From contig JBBBDQ010000347.1 of the NCBI GenBank assembly GCA_037127315.1, forward strand, positions 901,001-965,000: a stretch of DNA of 64,000 bases. The letters are read 5' to 3'. Positions within the stretch are counted from its first letter, which is position 1, and every line of letters begins with the position of its first letter. Below the pieces are notes generated by a model, which worked only from the letters and a program-made list of their open reading frames with translations, searched no databases and was not told the origin of the DNA. Position numbers and translations under genes: made by a program. Positions 33,641 to 46,082 of this stretch are shown here, one piece after another. The DNA comes from Ascarosepion bandense. Its lineage: Eukaryota > Mollusca > Cephalopoda > Sepiida > Sepiidae.

Positions 33641-34300
33641 TCCTTATAACTCTTTTTCTTTATTTCTCTTCTATTCTTCTTTATTTAATTTATTTCTTTA
33701 CGATTCTTCATTTCTGTACCATTCTTTCTTTCTCTCTTTAATTATATACAATTCTTTCTCGTCTGTTACATATTGTTTAAATTCTGAATGCATTATCCTT
33801 TTTTCTTCATCATCCATTTTATTTGTCTCTAACTTTTCTCAACGGTTTTCTTTGTTATTTACTTTTTATCCCTCCCTTCATTTTAGATTTCATTTTGCAT
33901 ACTTTTCTTTCTATTTGAACTTGTAAGTTCTGTGATCATTCATTTTTGTTTTTTGTAGATATTTCTTCTATTTATTTTCTCTCAATAAGGATTACGCTTT
34001 GGCATTTCTGTTTCTTTTAATTTCCCTGGTTTGCTTCCTCCTTATCTATCCTTTTGTTATTCTTTATTCTTTTCACCACTTTCTCTAAATTTTTAATTTC
34101 TTTTTATTCCTTATCTTTCTGCTTCTTCGACTCAGTATTACACTCTCCATTTTACATGCTTTTGTTCTTTATTTTTTATTTCTACTTCAACATTACCTTT
34201 TTTTTTTCATTCTTCTTTTCTCATCTTGCTCTATTTTACCCTCGTTATATTCTACCAACTTATTACTCGGAAACCATTGTCCCCTTTTTTCTGCTTATTC
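33638..34300 (+). repeat. pyrimidine-rich tract
   Basis: About 650 bp of strongly C/T-biased plus strand, with irregular TTTCTT-type words. The hydrophobic frame at 34054-34398 is largely a translation of it. Confidence 0.7.
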
Positions 34301-35394
34301 TGCTCATATCAAAGTTTGTCAATACTTTTCCGTGTATAAAAGGCGTCACAATACGAGAATCACGCGAGATAAGGATAAATAATCAATGCTCTATATAAAC
34401 AGAGCAGATCTGAAAAGAATGAAAAAATAATGTCCGCCAATACATCGCTTTCATTGTGTTTGACGTCAAGCTCTTTTTATCTAATCAAAATGGCTCCTTT
34501 TAAGAACGATAATGCAAGCATTTAGGTACAGATAAAGGGAAATTTGTTTTGTTGGTAGTCTTTAAAAATAAGCTCTGGAATAAACTTACGTAATAAAGGT
34601 CATAGTCTTTGACTAGGCAAAAAGTGCTTTTTTTTTGTTGCTTCGAACTTATGTCATGCAAAAGGGCAAGAGATGATCAGTCTAATAATAACAATTTTAA
34701 TTCGAATAGAGAAAATATTTCAAAAGAATGAATAAAATCAAAGATCTGGACTAAAAATATTTTTAAAGTAAGTATGAATTAACTGAAGTTAATTCTTTAA
34801 TCGAAATGGTGAAATTAACGGTTCCGATGCAGAAAAAAATTAGGACTCTATCGTGACTGAAAGGTTAATGCTACTGTCGGTTGAAATTTATACAATCTTT
34901 GTCTTCAGTTAATTCTTTAAAGAAAATTAAATTCCTCAAACCTATTAATTCTTATCACTCCTTCTAGCAGTACTAACATTTCCCTTCCAAAATTTGTTCT
35001 AAAAATGTGTTTCAGATATTTACGGCCTTATCACTCTCACGTAAGATATATGAAGTTAAGCAATGTCAAACCTGGCCAGTTTCATGATGAGAGACAGTTT
35101 TAAAATACTAGGTGCTGTAAGCTTGTATGTGTAATTTAATGGATAATGACTAAGAATGGTTAATCAAAGAGCCGAGTCACAATTCTAATTGGGTTCGTTA
35201 CATTCACATACGTTTGCATACTCTTGTAAATGGCATGACTGTACAAATTCTATCCAAGGTATGGGTTAATTAGTAAAACATGTCTCACTAAATAATTACT
35301 ATATCAAAATTACTTCATTATCTTTTTTAGTATTCTATTTCGAAGTTGAATAATTCTTAACATCCTGGTATTATTCCGAGCTATTATCCTCATC
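34301..35394. other. unassigned sequence
   Basis: No element or gene is recognised. Confidence 0.3.
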
Positions 35395-35722
35395 ATGGTT
35401 GATATAGATATTATACACTGAACGCTTCAACTAAGTTGCCTGTGTTTATCATCAGAGGACCATTGATTGACTGATGTTGGTATCCGTTGATTTTTAGTTA
35501 GTGTCCCGTGTTCTCATTTATTGTTCTTTCCAGGTAGATTAGTGCGTCACTACCTGATCAAAGGATTGAACTCGTAACTAAAAAAGATAATAACACAAGA
35601 ATAACTAGCTTCTGTAACCACTAGGCCACCTCCCCGATTAACGAGATATTCCAAGTAAGCCAATCAATGGACACCTGATGATGACCAGAATGTATTTGAT
35701 TGAAACTTTGTGTCTATGACAT
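35395..35722. repeat. inverted hammerhead-like pair around tRNA-like DNA
   Basis: Outward-facing imperfect inverted repeats (about 35401-35475 and 35648-35722) share CAATCAATGG followed by CTGATGAT, and TTGAA.C about 20 bp later. This is the order of hammerhead cores. Between them, on the minus strand, is a tRNA-like unit with TGGCCTAGTGGTTA (A box) and GAGTTCAATCC (B box), about 35565-35640. Stem II is weak in both arms, so these are old or not ribozymes. Confidence 0.4.
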
Positions 35723-36393
35723 CGTACTTCCCTGTGACTCTTCTTGTTGTGGAGTCTCCCCTTTTTAATGGATAATAGGCTCGTCTAGTTTATACATATA
35801 TTCCTGCATAAAGAGACAACGTCAAATCCGTAAGATACCAAACGATACCGAGATATACCGAGAATACAGCGTTAATAGTTCCTAGTAGCTCTTCACTCAG
35901 CAGAATATTATTATACAGCACCCGTCAGCTTCCAACTTGGTCATACTAATTATACTACGGCTTCACTTCAAAGACTTGTATATATCCTTCTTACTAAAGC
36001 CGCTATTCCTGGATCACTAACCCTCGTTCAAGTTTGTATTCTTTATGTTTAATATAATTATTTTTCTCTCACATGTTCTGTTTGTTGTTCATTATTTTGT
36101 GCCGTTCCCATTCCCGGGATCCACAACACTTCTACAAATACTTTCAAGGTTTCTGCTCAGATAAACTTAACTCACTGGTACCGGCATAAATGAAGTTGTT
36201 TGAGCTACAAGATTAGCAACTAAGTCTTACCCGTTTACTGTGAAAGCAATCAATTGTAAACGCAAATTCTACTCTATTAGCTTCTCTCACACTTCCCGCC
36301 TGTGAAATGCACTTCTGTTTACGTTTCCAGACGGCTACAATCTTCAAGAATTCAAATGTAAAGTCAACAGTCATCTCCTATCTGACTAGCTTG

Positions 36394-36450
<57 letters not shown>

Positions 36451-36580
36451 GTATTCTCATCCTTCTCCTACCCTCGTCCGGTCCCCCTTGTAACCTTATG
36501 ACTTACCTTCTATGTAACCCCCTGCTCAACAGTGGCAGTAAAAAGCCTTGCTTGGGGCGACACGATTATAAAAAAAATAT
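35715..36580 (+). pseudogene. CR1/Jockey-like LINE 3' end, split by solo LTR
   Basis: The left piece (TACTTCCCTGTGACTCTTCT, ending at 35744) and right piece (from 36129) are continuous in the LINE, equivalent to 16505-16535. The right part carries the decayed C-terminus, a (CT)n array at 36397-36446 and the 3' end CCCCCTGCTCAACAGTGGCA then GGGGCGACACGATT. Confidence 0.8.
35745..36128 (+). mobile_element. solo LTR with 5-bp target duplication
   Basis: The 384 bp unit begins TGTTGTGGA and ends TCCACAACA, a nine-base terminal inverted repeat. CTTCT flanks it on both sides (35740-35744 and 36129-36133). A homologous LTR lies inverted at 62306-62696, where a Gypsy-type primer-binding-like leader follows. 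A single LTR with a perfect duplication indicates LTR-LTR recombination. Confidence 0.9.
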
Positions 36581-37194
36581 ATATCTCAACAAAGATGAAT
36601 TGAATAATTCGTAATAATTCATGAAACCTCAGTAATCTATAAAAAATTTTCTGAATTTAAATATCCTGTAATGGTTTCATAAGCCGTAGAAAATTAATTA
36701 ATTTTGTTCAAAGTGTCGAAAGTTAATATCTTATTGTATTTAACTGCTGATTACATGTTCCACGATTTTTTGTTGTTGTTGTTGCCTATGAAAATCTTCA
36801 AATGTATTGTTTTTGTTTGTTTATAGGGTTTATTTTTGTGATATTGTATAGCCAATTTACATGTTTTTATGAAATATTGTCTTGTTTAAAGGATTCGTTA
36901 GCGTGAAGCTATCTTTATCTATTTATCAGAGAAAGTGATTGTATATGAATGATATTCAATATTTTCTGAAGGTATCAGATAACATGCATGACATATGAGA
37001 GTTTAGACCTGACCAGACGAAGCTGAAGAACATCATCTCTAGTCTAACCAGATAAGGAATATGCTGCGCTTGGTTAAAACTTCCACGACACACCACATGA
37101 GACAACCAAAAAAACCGTTCACGAAGACCCAGATTCTGGAAAACGACTGCCACACCTGTAGGAGAATGTTGGAAAGCTCAGCACGTCGCGTCCC
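36581..37194. other. unassigned sequence
   Basis: AT-rich, with no recognised element. Confidence 0.3.
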
Positions 37195-37560
37195 CAAAAC
37201 CTCCAACCGTGAGGGTGAAGAAAATGAAGATAAAAAAAGAAAGGAGAAAAAAGAAAAAATAGAAGAAAACGAAAGAGATATAGGAAGAGGGGGGTATATA
37301 AGAAAAAAGAAGAAAAAAAAGGCGGGGAAAAAGAAGGAGAAGGAAGGAAGAAGGAGAAAAAAAGAAGAAAGAGGAAGAACGAGGAGAAAAAAGAATAAGG
37401 AGGAGAAGAAAGAAGAATGGGGAGGAGTAGGAATAAGAAGAGGTGGGATGAAGAATAAGCAAAAGAAATAACAGCAGCAAAAGAAGAAAGGAGAAGACTG
37501 AGGACGGAGAAGAAAAAGAAGGAAGAAGTAGGGTGATTGAGAAGGGAAGGAAAATGATTC
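37195..37560 (+). repeat. polypurine tract
   Basis: About 360 bp of almost pure A/G on the plus strand, built of GAA, GGA and AAAG words. The Lys/Glu-rich plus frame and the Ser/Phe/Leu-rich minus frame here are both low-complexity artefacts. Confidence 0.9.
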
Positions 37561-37714
37561 GTGTGCTCTGGTTATTTTTATTCATTTATTTTTTTCATTC
37601 TCTTATGCATTCTTCAGTGGTACCCATAGCGCGACTTACATCCTTGAGCAAATTATTTCAAACAACTGATTTAGTTTCCTTCATTTCCCCTTCCGGTCAG
37701 ATTTAGACCCACTG

Positions 37715-37955
37715 GTTTTTTTTTTAATCATTTCACCCCGAGCAAATCGGAAACGCCACTGATGTGCAGGGGGTTACATAAATGTAAAAAGATTAATTAG
37801 AAAAGAGTGAGGAGTACAAACTAGTTAGAAAGGAACAATAGAAAGCTGAGAAAGCAGGTGCGATGACAGATACATAGGTGGAGAGAAAGGGAAGGTTATA
37901 CAGGGGAGGGGAGAGAGAGCTAGAGGCCAGTGGTTAGTAGATGAGTATTAGCGAA
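37715..37955 (-). mobile_element. LINE 3' end, inverted
   Basis: Starts with the complementary CR1/Jockey-like 3' terminus (ATCATTTCACCCCGAGCAAA) and continues with the 3' UTR (CCACTGATGTGCAGGGGGTT). Confidence 0.7.
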
Positions 37956-38053
37956 GAGATCACGTATACGGGATCAGTGAAAGTGTGAAAGATTTTTGGA
38001 AAACATTATTTGTTTTGTTTCAATTAATTTGCACAAGGGTATATCTCTGTTCA

Positions 38054-38098
<45 letters not shown>

Positions 38099-38255
38099 CA
38101 GATCAAAATGTAAAGGAAAATGTGACCAGAAGAGAAAAACATTGCTAAGAGAAGACGTATACGTGATGAGGGAAAGTGTGACATATTCTAGAACATTATT
38201 CGTTTTAATTCGATTAATTTGCACAAGGTTGTATCTTCTGCTCATATTATCTAAT
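37950..38255. repeat. ~190 bp tandem duplication with (ATCT)n
   Basis: Two diverged copies share a CGTATACG block, a GAAAGTGTGA block and CAATTAATTTGCACAAGG (TCGATTAATTTGCACAAGG in the second). An ATCT array lies between them at 38053-38099. Confidence 0.7.
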
Positions 38256-38534
38256 ATACTAATTTATGCTCAACATCGAGATAATTTCACATGAAGGAGG
38301 AACTCTATCTATTCACATACCATGTTTCATATCACGATATCATAGTTTTCAGTGTTGGTATTTGTTCTAATGACACTACTATTTATTTATGTGTTAATAG
38401 TAATGTTTTAGATATGACGATATACTACATTCGGCAGCAAGGTTTCTGCTCGGGAGCTTTTGAAGAGTATGTAACCACCTCTTCATTGTTTCTGTTTCCA
38501 GGTCAAACCTGACACCGTGTGGTAAACCCTGTTC

Positions 38535-39365
38535 TTCTTCTTTTTCTTCTATGTCCTATGTCCTATCGCCTATGTCCTTTCAGGATGTAGGCAATTATGG
38601 CTTTCCACGTCTCCCTATAACCTGGTGGCTCTTAGCACGCTTTCTTCTGTTACACCACGCGACTCCCGTTCTCTCATCTACCTGATCATTTACTTCAAAT
38701 ATGTTCTCCGCTACTTTCCCCTGTCTCTTTTTCCACTATCTGGCCTGTTCATATCAGCCCTCCTTCCTCATTACATCTTCTTTTCATTTCCATCCTTTCC
38801 AAAACCTTATCATTTACTCACATAATCGATCCATGATATCTGCAGCATCCTTCTATAGAACCATATTCATATTCTTTAAGTCTTTCCTTTATTTCTGATG
38901 ATATTGTCAAGCATTCACTGCTATATTGAAGAACTGAGATCACATTGCAATTCAGTACACTTTTCTTTGTTTCTCGCAAAATTTTCTTGTCTCTTAATAT
39001 TTTACTCAGCTTCTGGAATGCGTCCTTCACCATGCAAATTCTCCTTCGGATCTCTGTGTCATATTTTTCGTCTTCTCTTATAACACTTCCCAAATATTTA
39101 AACTCCTTACCTGCTTGATTTTAGTATCCCCCACACGTATTTGGCATTTTGGGCTGCTCTTTTCTCTGATGACCATGCATTCGGTCCTGACGTTTATTTG
39201 TAGTGATTTCTTGTCACATTTTAGAGCTACTTTCTGTTGGAGGTTTTTTAGTTTTCTTTCCGTGTCTGCTATTAGCTCTGCATCATTTGCGTACCTTAAA
39301 TTATTCAAATTGTGGCCTCCGACGACGAGTCCTGACATAACATCTACAGTTCTCAGAATTCTCTA
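38535..39365 (-). pseudogene. RTE-like LINE, longest copy
   Basis: On the minus strand it starts upstream of the other copies. LVVGGHNLNNLRYANDAELI holds a mutated YADD box (YAND), followed by LQINVRTECMVI, TEIRRRICMVKDAFQKLSKI and VISVLQYSSECLTI. After that the sequence is frameshifted through the C-terminal region to the 3' end at about 38540, with an AAGAAGAA-type tail on the minus strand. The catalytic mutation and shifts make it inactive. Confidence 0.8.
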
Positions 39366-39700
39366 GCTAAGGTGCCAAAAATGAGTAGATACTGGATACC
39401 CCAAACGGAAAGCCAAACATAAAAAGTATGAAAATACGTTATGGTAAAACGCCCAGAAAATAAATTTAAATATTAAAAACAATTAACAAAGCTGCCAAGA
39501 AAATTAATCTTGGCATTATATGCCCCCGAAGAGGTTGATATTTCGTTAAACACACAAACCATCTACAACTATCTTAATAGTCAGGCCGATAATTCTAATT
39601 CAACAAACTGTGCTGCTGATTGCCATATTTATCCTGACACACCGGCTTCGATGTTTTTTCCCACCACATAACGAAACTTCCCTAAATCTTTCCTACAAAT
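39366..39700. other. unassigned sequence
   Basis: No recognised feature. Confidence 0.3.
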
Positions 39701-39702
39701 AA

Positions 39703-40375
39703 CTAGCAGTATAGCCCGGCGTTGCTATGGTGTAATAAAAGCTTTAAAACTAATCCATGGTTGTTTCCAGTTAAAGCGAAATCGTAGACGAAAAGAAAAA
39801 TGAATGGATGTAAGACAAACTTTGTTTTCCTGGTATCGATATCAAATAGGTTTTTTTCGTCGTAAACTGAAATTTGAAGGCTAAATAAGTCCTCTGCGTA
39901 AATGGTATCATGGCCGAGACTAACCTACTTAGAGCCGAACCCGAAGCAAAAACTAAAATAAAAGGGCTGAAAAAATACAGACATACAGGCAGATAAACAG
40001 ACACACACAAACATTTTACTTTATATATATATGTATATATATTATCGATTTTCAGCACTATTGTAAGAACTGCAACCTTGAAACTTCTGAATATCGTTTC
40101 TGATGTCTTTGTCTATGAGTGCATCAAATTTGATTAAAATCAGTCCACTCCTTCTATAACCCGATTTTTTCTATTGTCTATTTTAGATATTTATCGAGGG
40201 TACCTAGACACAAAACCTAGCTAAGAGCTCTCGCAGACGCTTATAGTACAACTGTGTCAATTTTCAAGAAAATCTGTTCAGCCGTTTCGGAGTCCATAGG
40301 TAACGTATATACACACACACACAGAGACACACACACACACACAGAGAGACAAAGTTCCATTTATAAATAAGTCTA
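39703..40375 (+). repeat. dispersed repeat family R, copy 1
   Basis: Begins TAGCAGTATAGCCCGGCGTT and ends CAAAGTTCCATTTATAAATA. It has a central (AT)n followed by ATTATCGATTTTC, and a conserved block reading TTCAAGAAAATC.GTTCAGCC. No coding frame, TIR or LTR is seen, so the class is unknown. Other copies lie near 41.4, 42.9, 44.5/45.3 and 61.5 kb. Confidence 0.8.
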
Positions 40376-41189
40376 GATTTCATAGTAATTGGTATGAGGA
40401 ACACTCCTCTGTGATACAGTCAGTTTCATATATATCAACTAGTGAAACTATTTTTACTATACTCCACAAGAAAATCTAAGAATGTTTGTTTTTGGTTAAA
40501 CCCATATATGAAGTTGTGGAGGGAGTATTTTTCGAAAGTAGTTTTTAAATTATTAATTAACACACTAATAAAACTACTGCTACCTTAATTTTATTAGTCA
40601 ATATCTTCTTAGATACTAAATTAGTGTTATTAAAACTTTCTTCACGAGAGTGTAGGCGAATTCATCTTCTAGCCTGCATTTCTTCAAAGAACTCCACAAT
40701 TTGAAACACACGCATATGAACTGCGGATTTCGAAATTATTTGAGTACCGTATAAGATCTTTTCTTTGTAACGTAACCAATAGCAGCAGCAAACACACGGT
40801 CAAAAATAATGACATTTATATTTTCTACAAAAGCCGAATACATAACAATTATAAACAGGACGAGTCTTTATTTCAAAACAGTATCCGGTGTTTCGAAGTC
40901 AAATTTACTGATTATGAGTTTATGTATTTAGAGTCAGGTGTGATTTACTGATTTGAACCAAAAAGTTTATTGACTGAAACAAAAAATGTATGTAAAAAAT
41001 TCAAAGAGACAAATTTCTTTTGATATTTTAGAAATTGAAAAAAAAATATCTTTCGTCTTTAAAGATCTCTGAAAAATTCTTATTAAAGGCACGTTTTTTT
41101 ATCTGGTCTTTATTCGTTCTATTCATCTTGTTAGATTTCAAGCCAAATATTCAACTCAATCAAACACACACACACACACACACACACAC

Positions 41190-41226
<37 letters not shown>

Positions 41227-41385
41227 TTTGCTTCAAAAATTGTTTCCATAAAATTACATCTACCTGTATTTGCTACTCACATATTCAACGTGCTGGGAGA
41301 GTTACTTAAACATTAAGTTCATTGACTAAATCTTGTTGGATTTTAAGGCAAATATTCAACTGAAACACATTCACACACGCCCACA
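40376..41385. other. unassigned, with CA/TA microsatellite
   Basis: A CA then TA array lies at 41163-41224. The flanks are AT-rich without recognisable features. Confidence 0.4.
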
Positions 41386-41934
41386 TCTAAACTTCTTTAT
41401 AAATGGAACTTTGTCTCTGTGTGTATGTGTCCGTTATTTATAGACTCCGAGAAGGCTGAAGCGAATTTCTTGAAAATTTATGCAGTTGTACTATAAGCGT
41501 CTGTGAGTGTTCTTAGCTAGGTTTTGTGTCGAGGTACACCCGATAAATATTGAAAATCGATAGTCGAAAAAAACGGGTTATAGAAGGAGTGATCTGAATT
41601 TAATCAAATTTGATACACTAATAGATAAAAAAAAATACGAAATAATATTCGGAAGTTTCAAAGTTGCAGTTCTATCCTTGGATGACTTATTTGACTCCGA
41701 TATTGGAAATCGATACCCCGATATCTTACTGGGTCTGATCAAAATCAGTTTTTCAGCTCTTTTATTTTAGTTTTTGCTTCGGGTTTGGCTCTAAGTAGAT
41801 ATAATTGTAGTTCGTAGTCTCAGCCATGATACCATTTAGTCAGAGGAACTATGTAGCCTTCAAAATTCAGTTTACAACGAAATAATCTCATTTGATATCG
41901 ATACCAGCAAATCAAAATTTTAAGTCAGGGGTTA

Positions 41935-41937
<3 letters not shown>
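41386..41937 (-). repeat. dispersed repeat family R, copy 2
   Basis: Inverted copy of the family. It starts with the complement of the terminal CCATTTATAAA block, and the central (AT)n is absent here. It is followed by (AT)n at 41938-41981. Confidence 0.75.
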
Positions 41938-41981
<44 letters not shown>

Positions 41982-41985
<4 letters not shown>

Positions 41986-42915
41986 AGTGTGTACAGAACG
42001 AAGAAATACTTTTTTCCGCCCAAAACATTAATTTAAAACTGTGCTCGATATATGATGTATAGAGCTGTGAATATTTATTATAAATTATGTTTTAGAACAT
42101 GTACATTATTTTTTAATATATGTCCTCTATAATATTATGTTTGTTTCAACGTTTCTTCGGGAGGTAAAAGCAAAACTGAATTCCACTGTTCCCTATATTT
42201 GGTTCATTTTTGTTGTGGGAAGTTGGTTGGGGTTATTGATAATGAAGGGAATGTGTCTTGTGTTGTCTGTTAGAGTTTTGAAGAGCCTGATGTGTAAGTG
42301 CTAAATTGTTGATTAATGGCATTATCTGCTGGAGTGTACGTTTTTATCTGTCGGAGATATCTTTTCGTTAGAATTTCGCAGAGATTGGTGTGTGTGGGGG
42401 GGGTTGTTACTTGGTCAGTTTTGTGTGTTTGCGTGGGGTTTTCTTGTGTGTGTGATTGGGAACTTGTCTTGTTTGTTGACCTTAACAATTTTTAGGCGTC
42501 TTGCTTAGCTAGCGCTTGATTTATTAGTGTCTGTTGTTACCAGACAAATTTTATTTATTCTCTTTCATTTAGTGGCGAGACTGTTTTTCTTAGGTTTCCT
42601 TATATAGACGTGATAGGGTGGGATGTTTTTTCTTTTTAATTTTGATTTTTTCAGTACGGCATATTTTGTATTTTATTTTTGTTTTTTATATTTTTTATTT
42701 TTTTATTTTAACAGGATCGGGGTGTTTATTCAGGTATTATTGTATTTAGCTCCCAAATTAAAAAAGAATCAAAAAATTAAAAGGAAAACTCGATCCTCTA
42801 AATTCAATATTAACATTAAATATACAAATTTAGAAACATTATAAAACCTGACAAAATAGAAATTTGCATTTCCTTCCGAAAAAATGCAAGTTTAGACTTT
42901 TTAGAAACAACTTTG
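41982..42915. other. unassigned, G/T-rich in part
   Basis: The plus strand is G/T-rich at about 42180-42620. A Thr/Gln-rich minus frame (42270-42488) has no recognisable domain. Confidence 0.3.
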
Positions 42916-42919
42916 CCTA

Positions 42920-43279
42920 AATGTAATGAAAGTTTTAAAGCTAATCCATGGTTCTGGAGCTCAGACTCTTTGGACGTTGGCTCGAAAGACTAAAAAGCAA
43001 TAGTTGTTTCCAGTTAAAGCGAAACCGCAGAAGAAAAGAAAAATGAATGGATGTAAGTCAAAATTTGATTTCCTGGTATTTATATCAAATAAGGTTTTTT
43101 TCGTCGTAAACTAAATTTTGAAGGCTGAATATATCCTCTGAGTAAATGGTATCATCGCTAAAACTAAGAACTACAATTATACCTACTTAGAGCCAAACCC
43201 AAAGTAAAAACTAAAATAAAAGGGCTGAAAAAATACAGACATCCAGGCTGACAAACAGACACACACACAAACATCTTGA

Positions 43280-43327
<48 letters not shown>

Positions 43328-43335
43328 CGATTTTT
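42920..43335 (+). repeat. dispersed repeat family R, copy 3 (5' part)
   Basis: Starts slightly inside the family (TAATGAAAGTTTTAAAGCTA) and ends just after the central (AT)n at 43283-43324. The 3' half is missing. Confidence 0.75.
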
Positions 43336-43394
43336 ATCTAAAATAAATTTACAAGCATTATTAAAGATAGGTTTTAAAAAAGATCTATCGCTTT

Positions 43395-43440
43395 CAACGT
43401 CACGTGATGTAAACAAACGCGTCACGTGATGTAAACAAAC
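43395..43440. repeat. 22-bp direct duplication with CACGTG
   Basis: Two perfect adjacent copies of CGTCACGTGATGTAAACAAA, each containing the palindrome CACGTG. It is followed by the inverted CTCTCGCGAAATCTCGCGAA block. Confidence 0.85.
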
Positions 43441-43494
43441 TCTTCACTGACGCTCTCGCGAAATCTCGCGAAGTACGTTACAAATTCAAATTTT

Positions 43495-43565
43495 AAAATC
43501 AGTTGTTTCTGATGAAGAACCGAGGGCGGTCTGAAATATAAAATATCATAGTAGAAATAAACAAA
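43495..43565 (+). ncRNA. hammerhead-ribozyme-like motif
   Basis: CTGATGA (43509-43515) is followed by a strong stem II (AGA.CCG with CGGTCT around AGGG) and GAAA (43533-43536). A four-pair stem III (ATAT/ATAT around AAA) and an ATC cleavage triplet ending at 43547 complete the core. All three core segments are intact. Stem I next to the core is weak. No PLE frame is seen beside it. Confidence 0.55.
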
Positions 43566-43614
43566 TACTCTCAAAAAAACACATTTTTAAACTTAAAACG
43601 TTTGAATACTCTTT

Positions 43615-43669
<55 letters not shown>

Positions 43670-44255
43670 GAACAATCTTTTACTTCAAAAATTGTTTCCC
43701 TTAAAATACATCTACCAGTATTTGACACTCACCTATTTACGTATTAGAAACGTTACTGAAACCTAAAGTTCATTGACTTAATCGTTCTCGAAGTCGGTGT
43801 GTTCATAAACATGGGATTTAATAATAGTCCGTCAAATTAACTCAGTAGTCACAGCTATGGCAAGCCTTCATGTAATAAGATATAAAAGTCTTTCCTGATC
43901 ATTAAATACATTGCTTTTAGCGAGAGCTTTTGATATTGAACCGCCATTAATCTATTGATTGGTGAACTGGTACAAATTATCAAATTATTATATAATGCTC
44001 GGATATTTACGATCACTTCTAAACAAGAGATCCTTTTAAGTTTATCTATTCTACAACTTGACATGGAATTTCATAACTTTCTATGTTTGCAATGTTTCTT
44101 TACGTCCTAACATCCCTCGGCTATGTTTGGCAAACGATATGCACAATTTTGTTTTGTCGATAATATGTTGTATCCCTTTGTTGTTTTATCATATAACAAC
44201 TGAACCTTTACGTAATGTCAATCGTTCTATGGAGTAATGAATGCTAGAAATTCGC
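43566..44255. other. unassigned, with (AT)n
   Basis: (AT)n lies at about 43617-43670. Nothing else is recognised. Confidence 0.35.
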
Positions 44256-44257
44256 TG

Positions 44258-44300
44258 GGAAATTTTTTTTAATCATGTCGCCCCAAGCAAGGCATGGATC
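44258..44300 (-). mobile_element. very short LINE 3' end, inverted
   Basis: Only about 40 bp of the CR1/Jockey-like 3' terminus (ATCATGTCGCCCCAAGCAAG) with its poly-T. This is an extreme 5' truncation. Confidence 0.6.
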
Positions 44301-44464
44301 TTTTACAAAATGTTGTTAAGGAAAATGATAAGAAAGGACTAAATAAAATAATATATAAACACATGATGTATGCAATTCAGAAAATCCTTGTCTATACTGT
44401 GACTAAAGAAGTTTTCAGAAAATTACCAGAAAATGGTTAAATTGAAAAAACTTCTATTATTTAA

Positions 44465-44735
44465 AATTAGCAGTATAGCCCTGTGTTGCTCGGGTCTAAT
44501 GAAAGCTTTAAAACTAATCCATGGTCCTGGAGCTCAGACTCTTTGGACGTTGACACGAAAGACTAAAAAGCAATAGTTGTTTCCAGTTAGAGAAACCGTT
44601 GACTGAAAGAAAAATGAATGGATGTAAGTCAAATTTTGATTTCCTGCTATCGATATAAAATAAGTATATAAAATATATAAAATATAAAATACAGATATAC
44701 AGGCAGATAAACAGACATACACACAAACATCTTGC

Positions 44736-44777
<42 letters not shown>
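44465..44777 (+). repeat. dispersed repeat family R, copy 4 (5' part)
   Basis: Starts AGCAGTATAGCCCTGTGTTG and runs to the central (AT)n, where a SINE is inserted. The 3' part resumes at 45330. Confidence 0.8.
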
Positions 44778-44780
<3 letters not shown>

Positions 44781-44944
44781 ATGGATTCTCCCGTCGTGTT
44801 CAACGTATGAGGGTCCAACCTTTTTCCAGCAAGACAACCACACAGAGATTTGTTTATAGTGGTGAAGGCATTGTGTAGTACCATCCACACTTCTTGGAAC
44901 TGCTGATAACAAACAATTGGTGCAGATGACTGCCACAAATCGCA

Positions 44945-45650
<706 letters not shown>

Positions 45651-46029
45651 GGTATATAAATACATAAATCAATTATTTTCTCAAATTAAAAAAATAGATA
45701 ATACATTAATTAAAAAAACAATAATAATATTTACTCACTTTCGTTTATTAATGTAGTTACATCACTAATCATCGGACATAACTTACCTCGACTTTCAGTA
45801 AGCTTAGAATGTATATATGAGAGTTCTTAAATTTAAAAATTCTGAACGACTTCACATTTTTCATGTACAATTTCTTCAAAATAAAATCCTTATATTCAAA
45901 ACTTTAGAAATTCTTAACTACTTCTTTATATATACCTTTTGCAAAATAGAATCTATTTACCTTCATCTGTTCTTACAATCTTTCATGAACTCCATCAGAG
46001 AACGATATATATCTGCTCAGAAATGCTTT

Positions 46030-46082
<53 letters not shown>

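Noticed and set aside
37178..37585. 135-residue minus frame and 136-residue plus frame
   Set aside because: Both come from a nearly pure A/G tract and have single-type composition.
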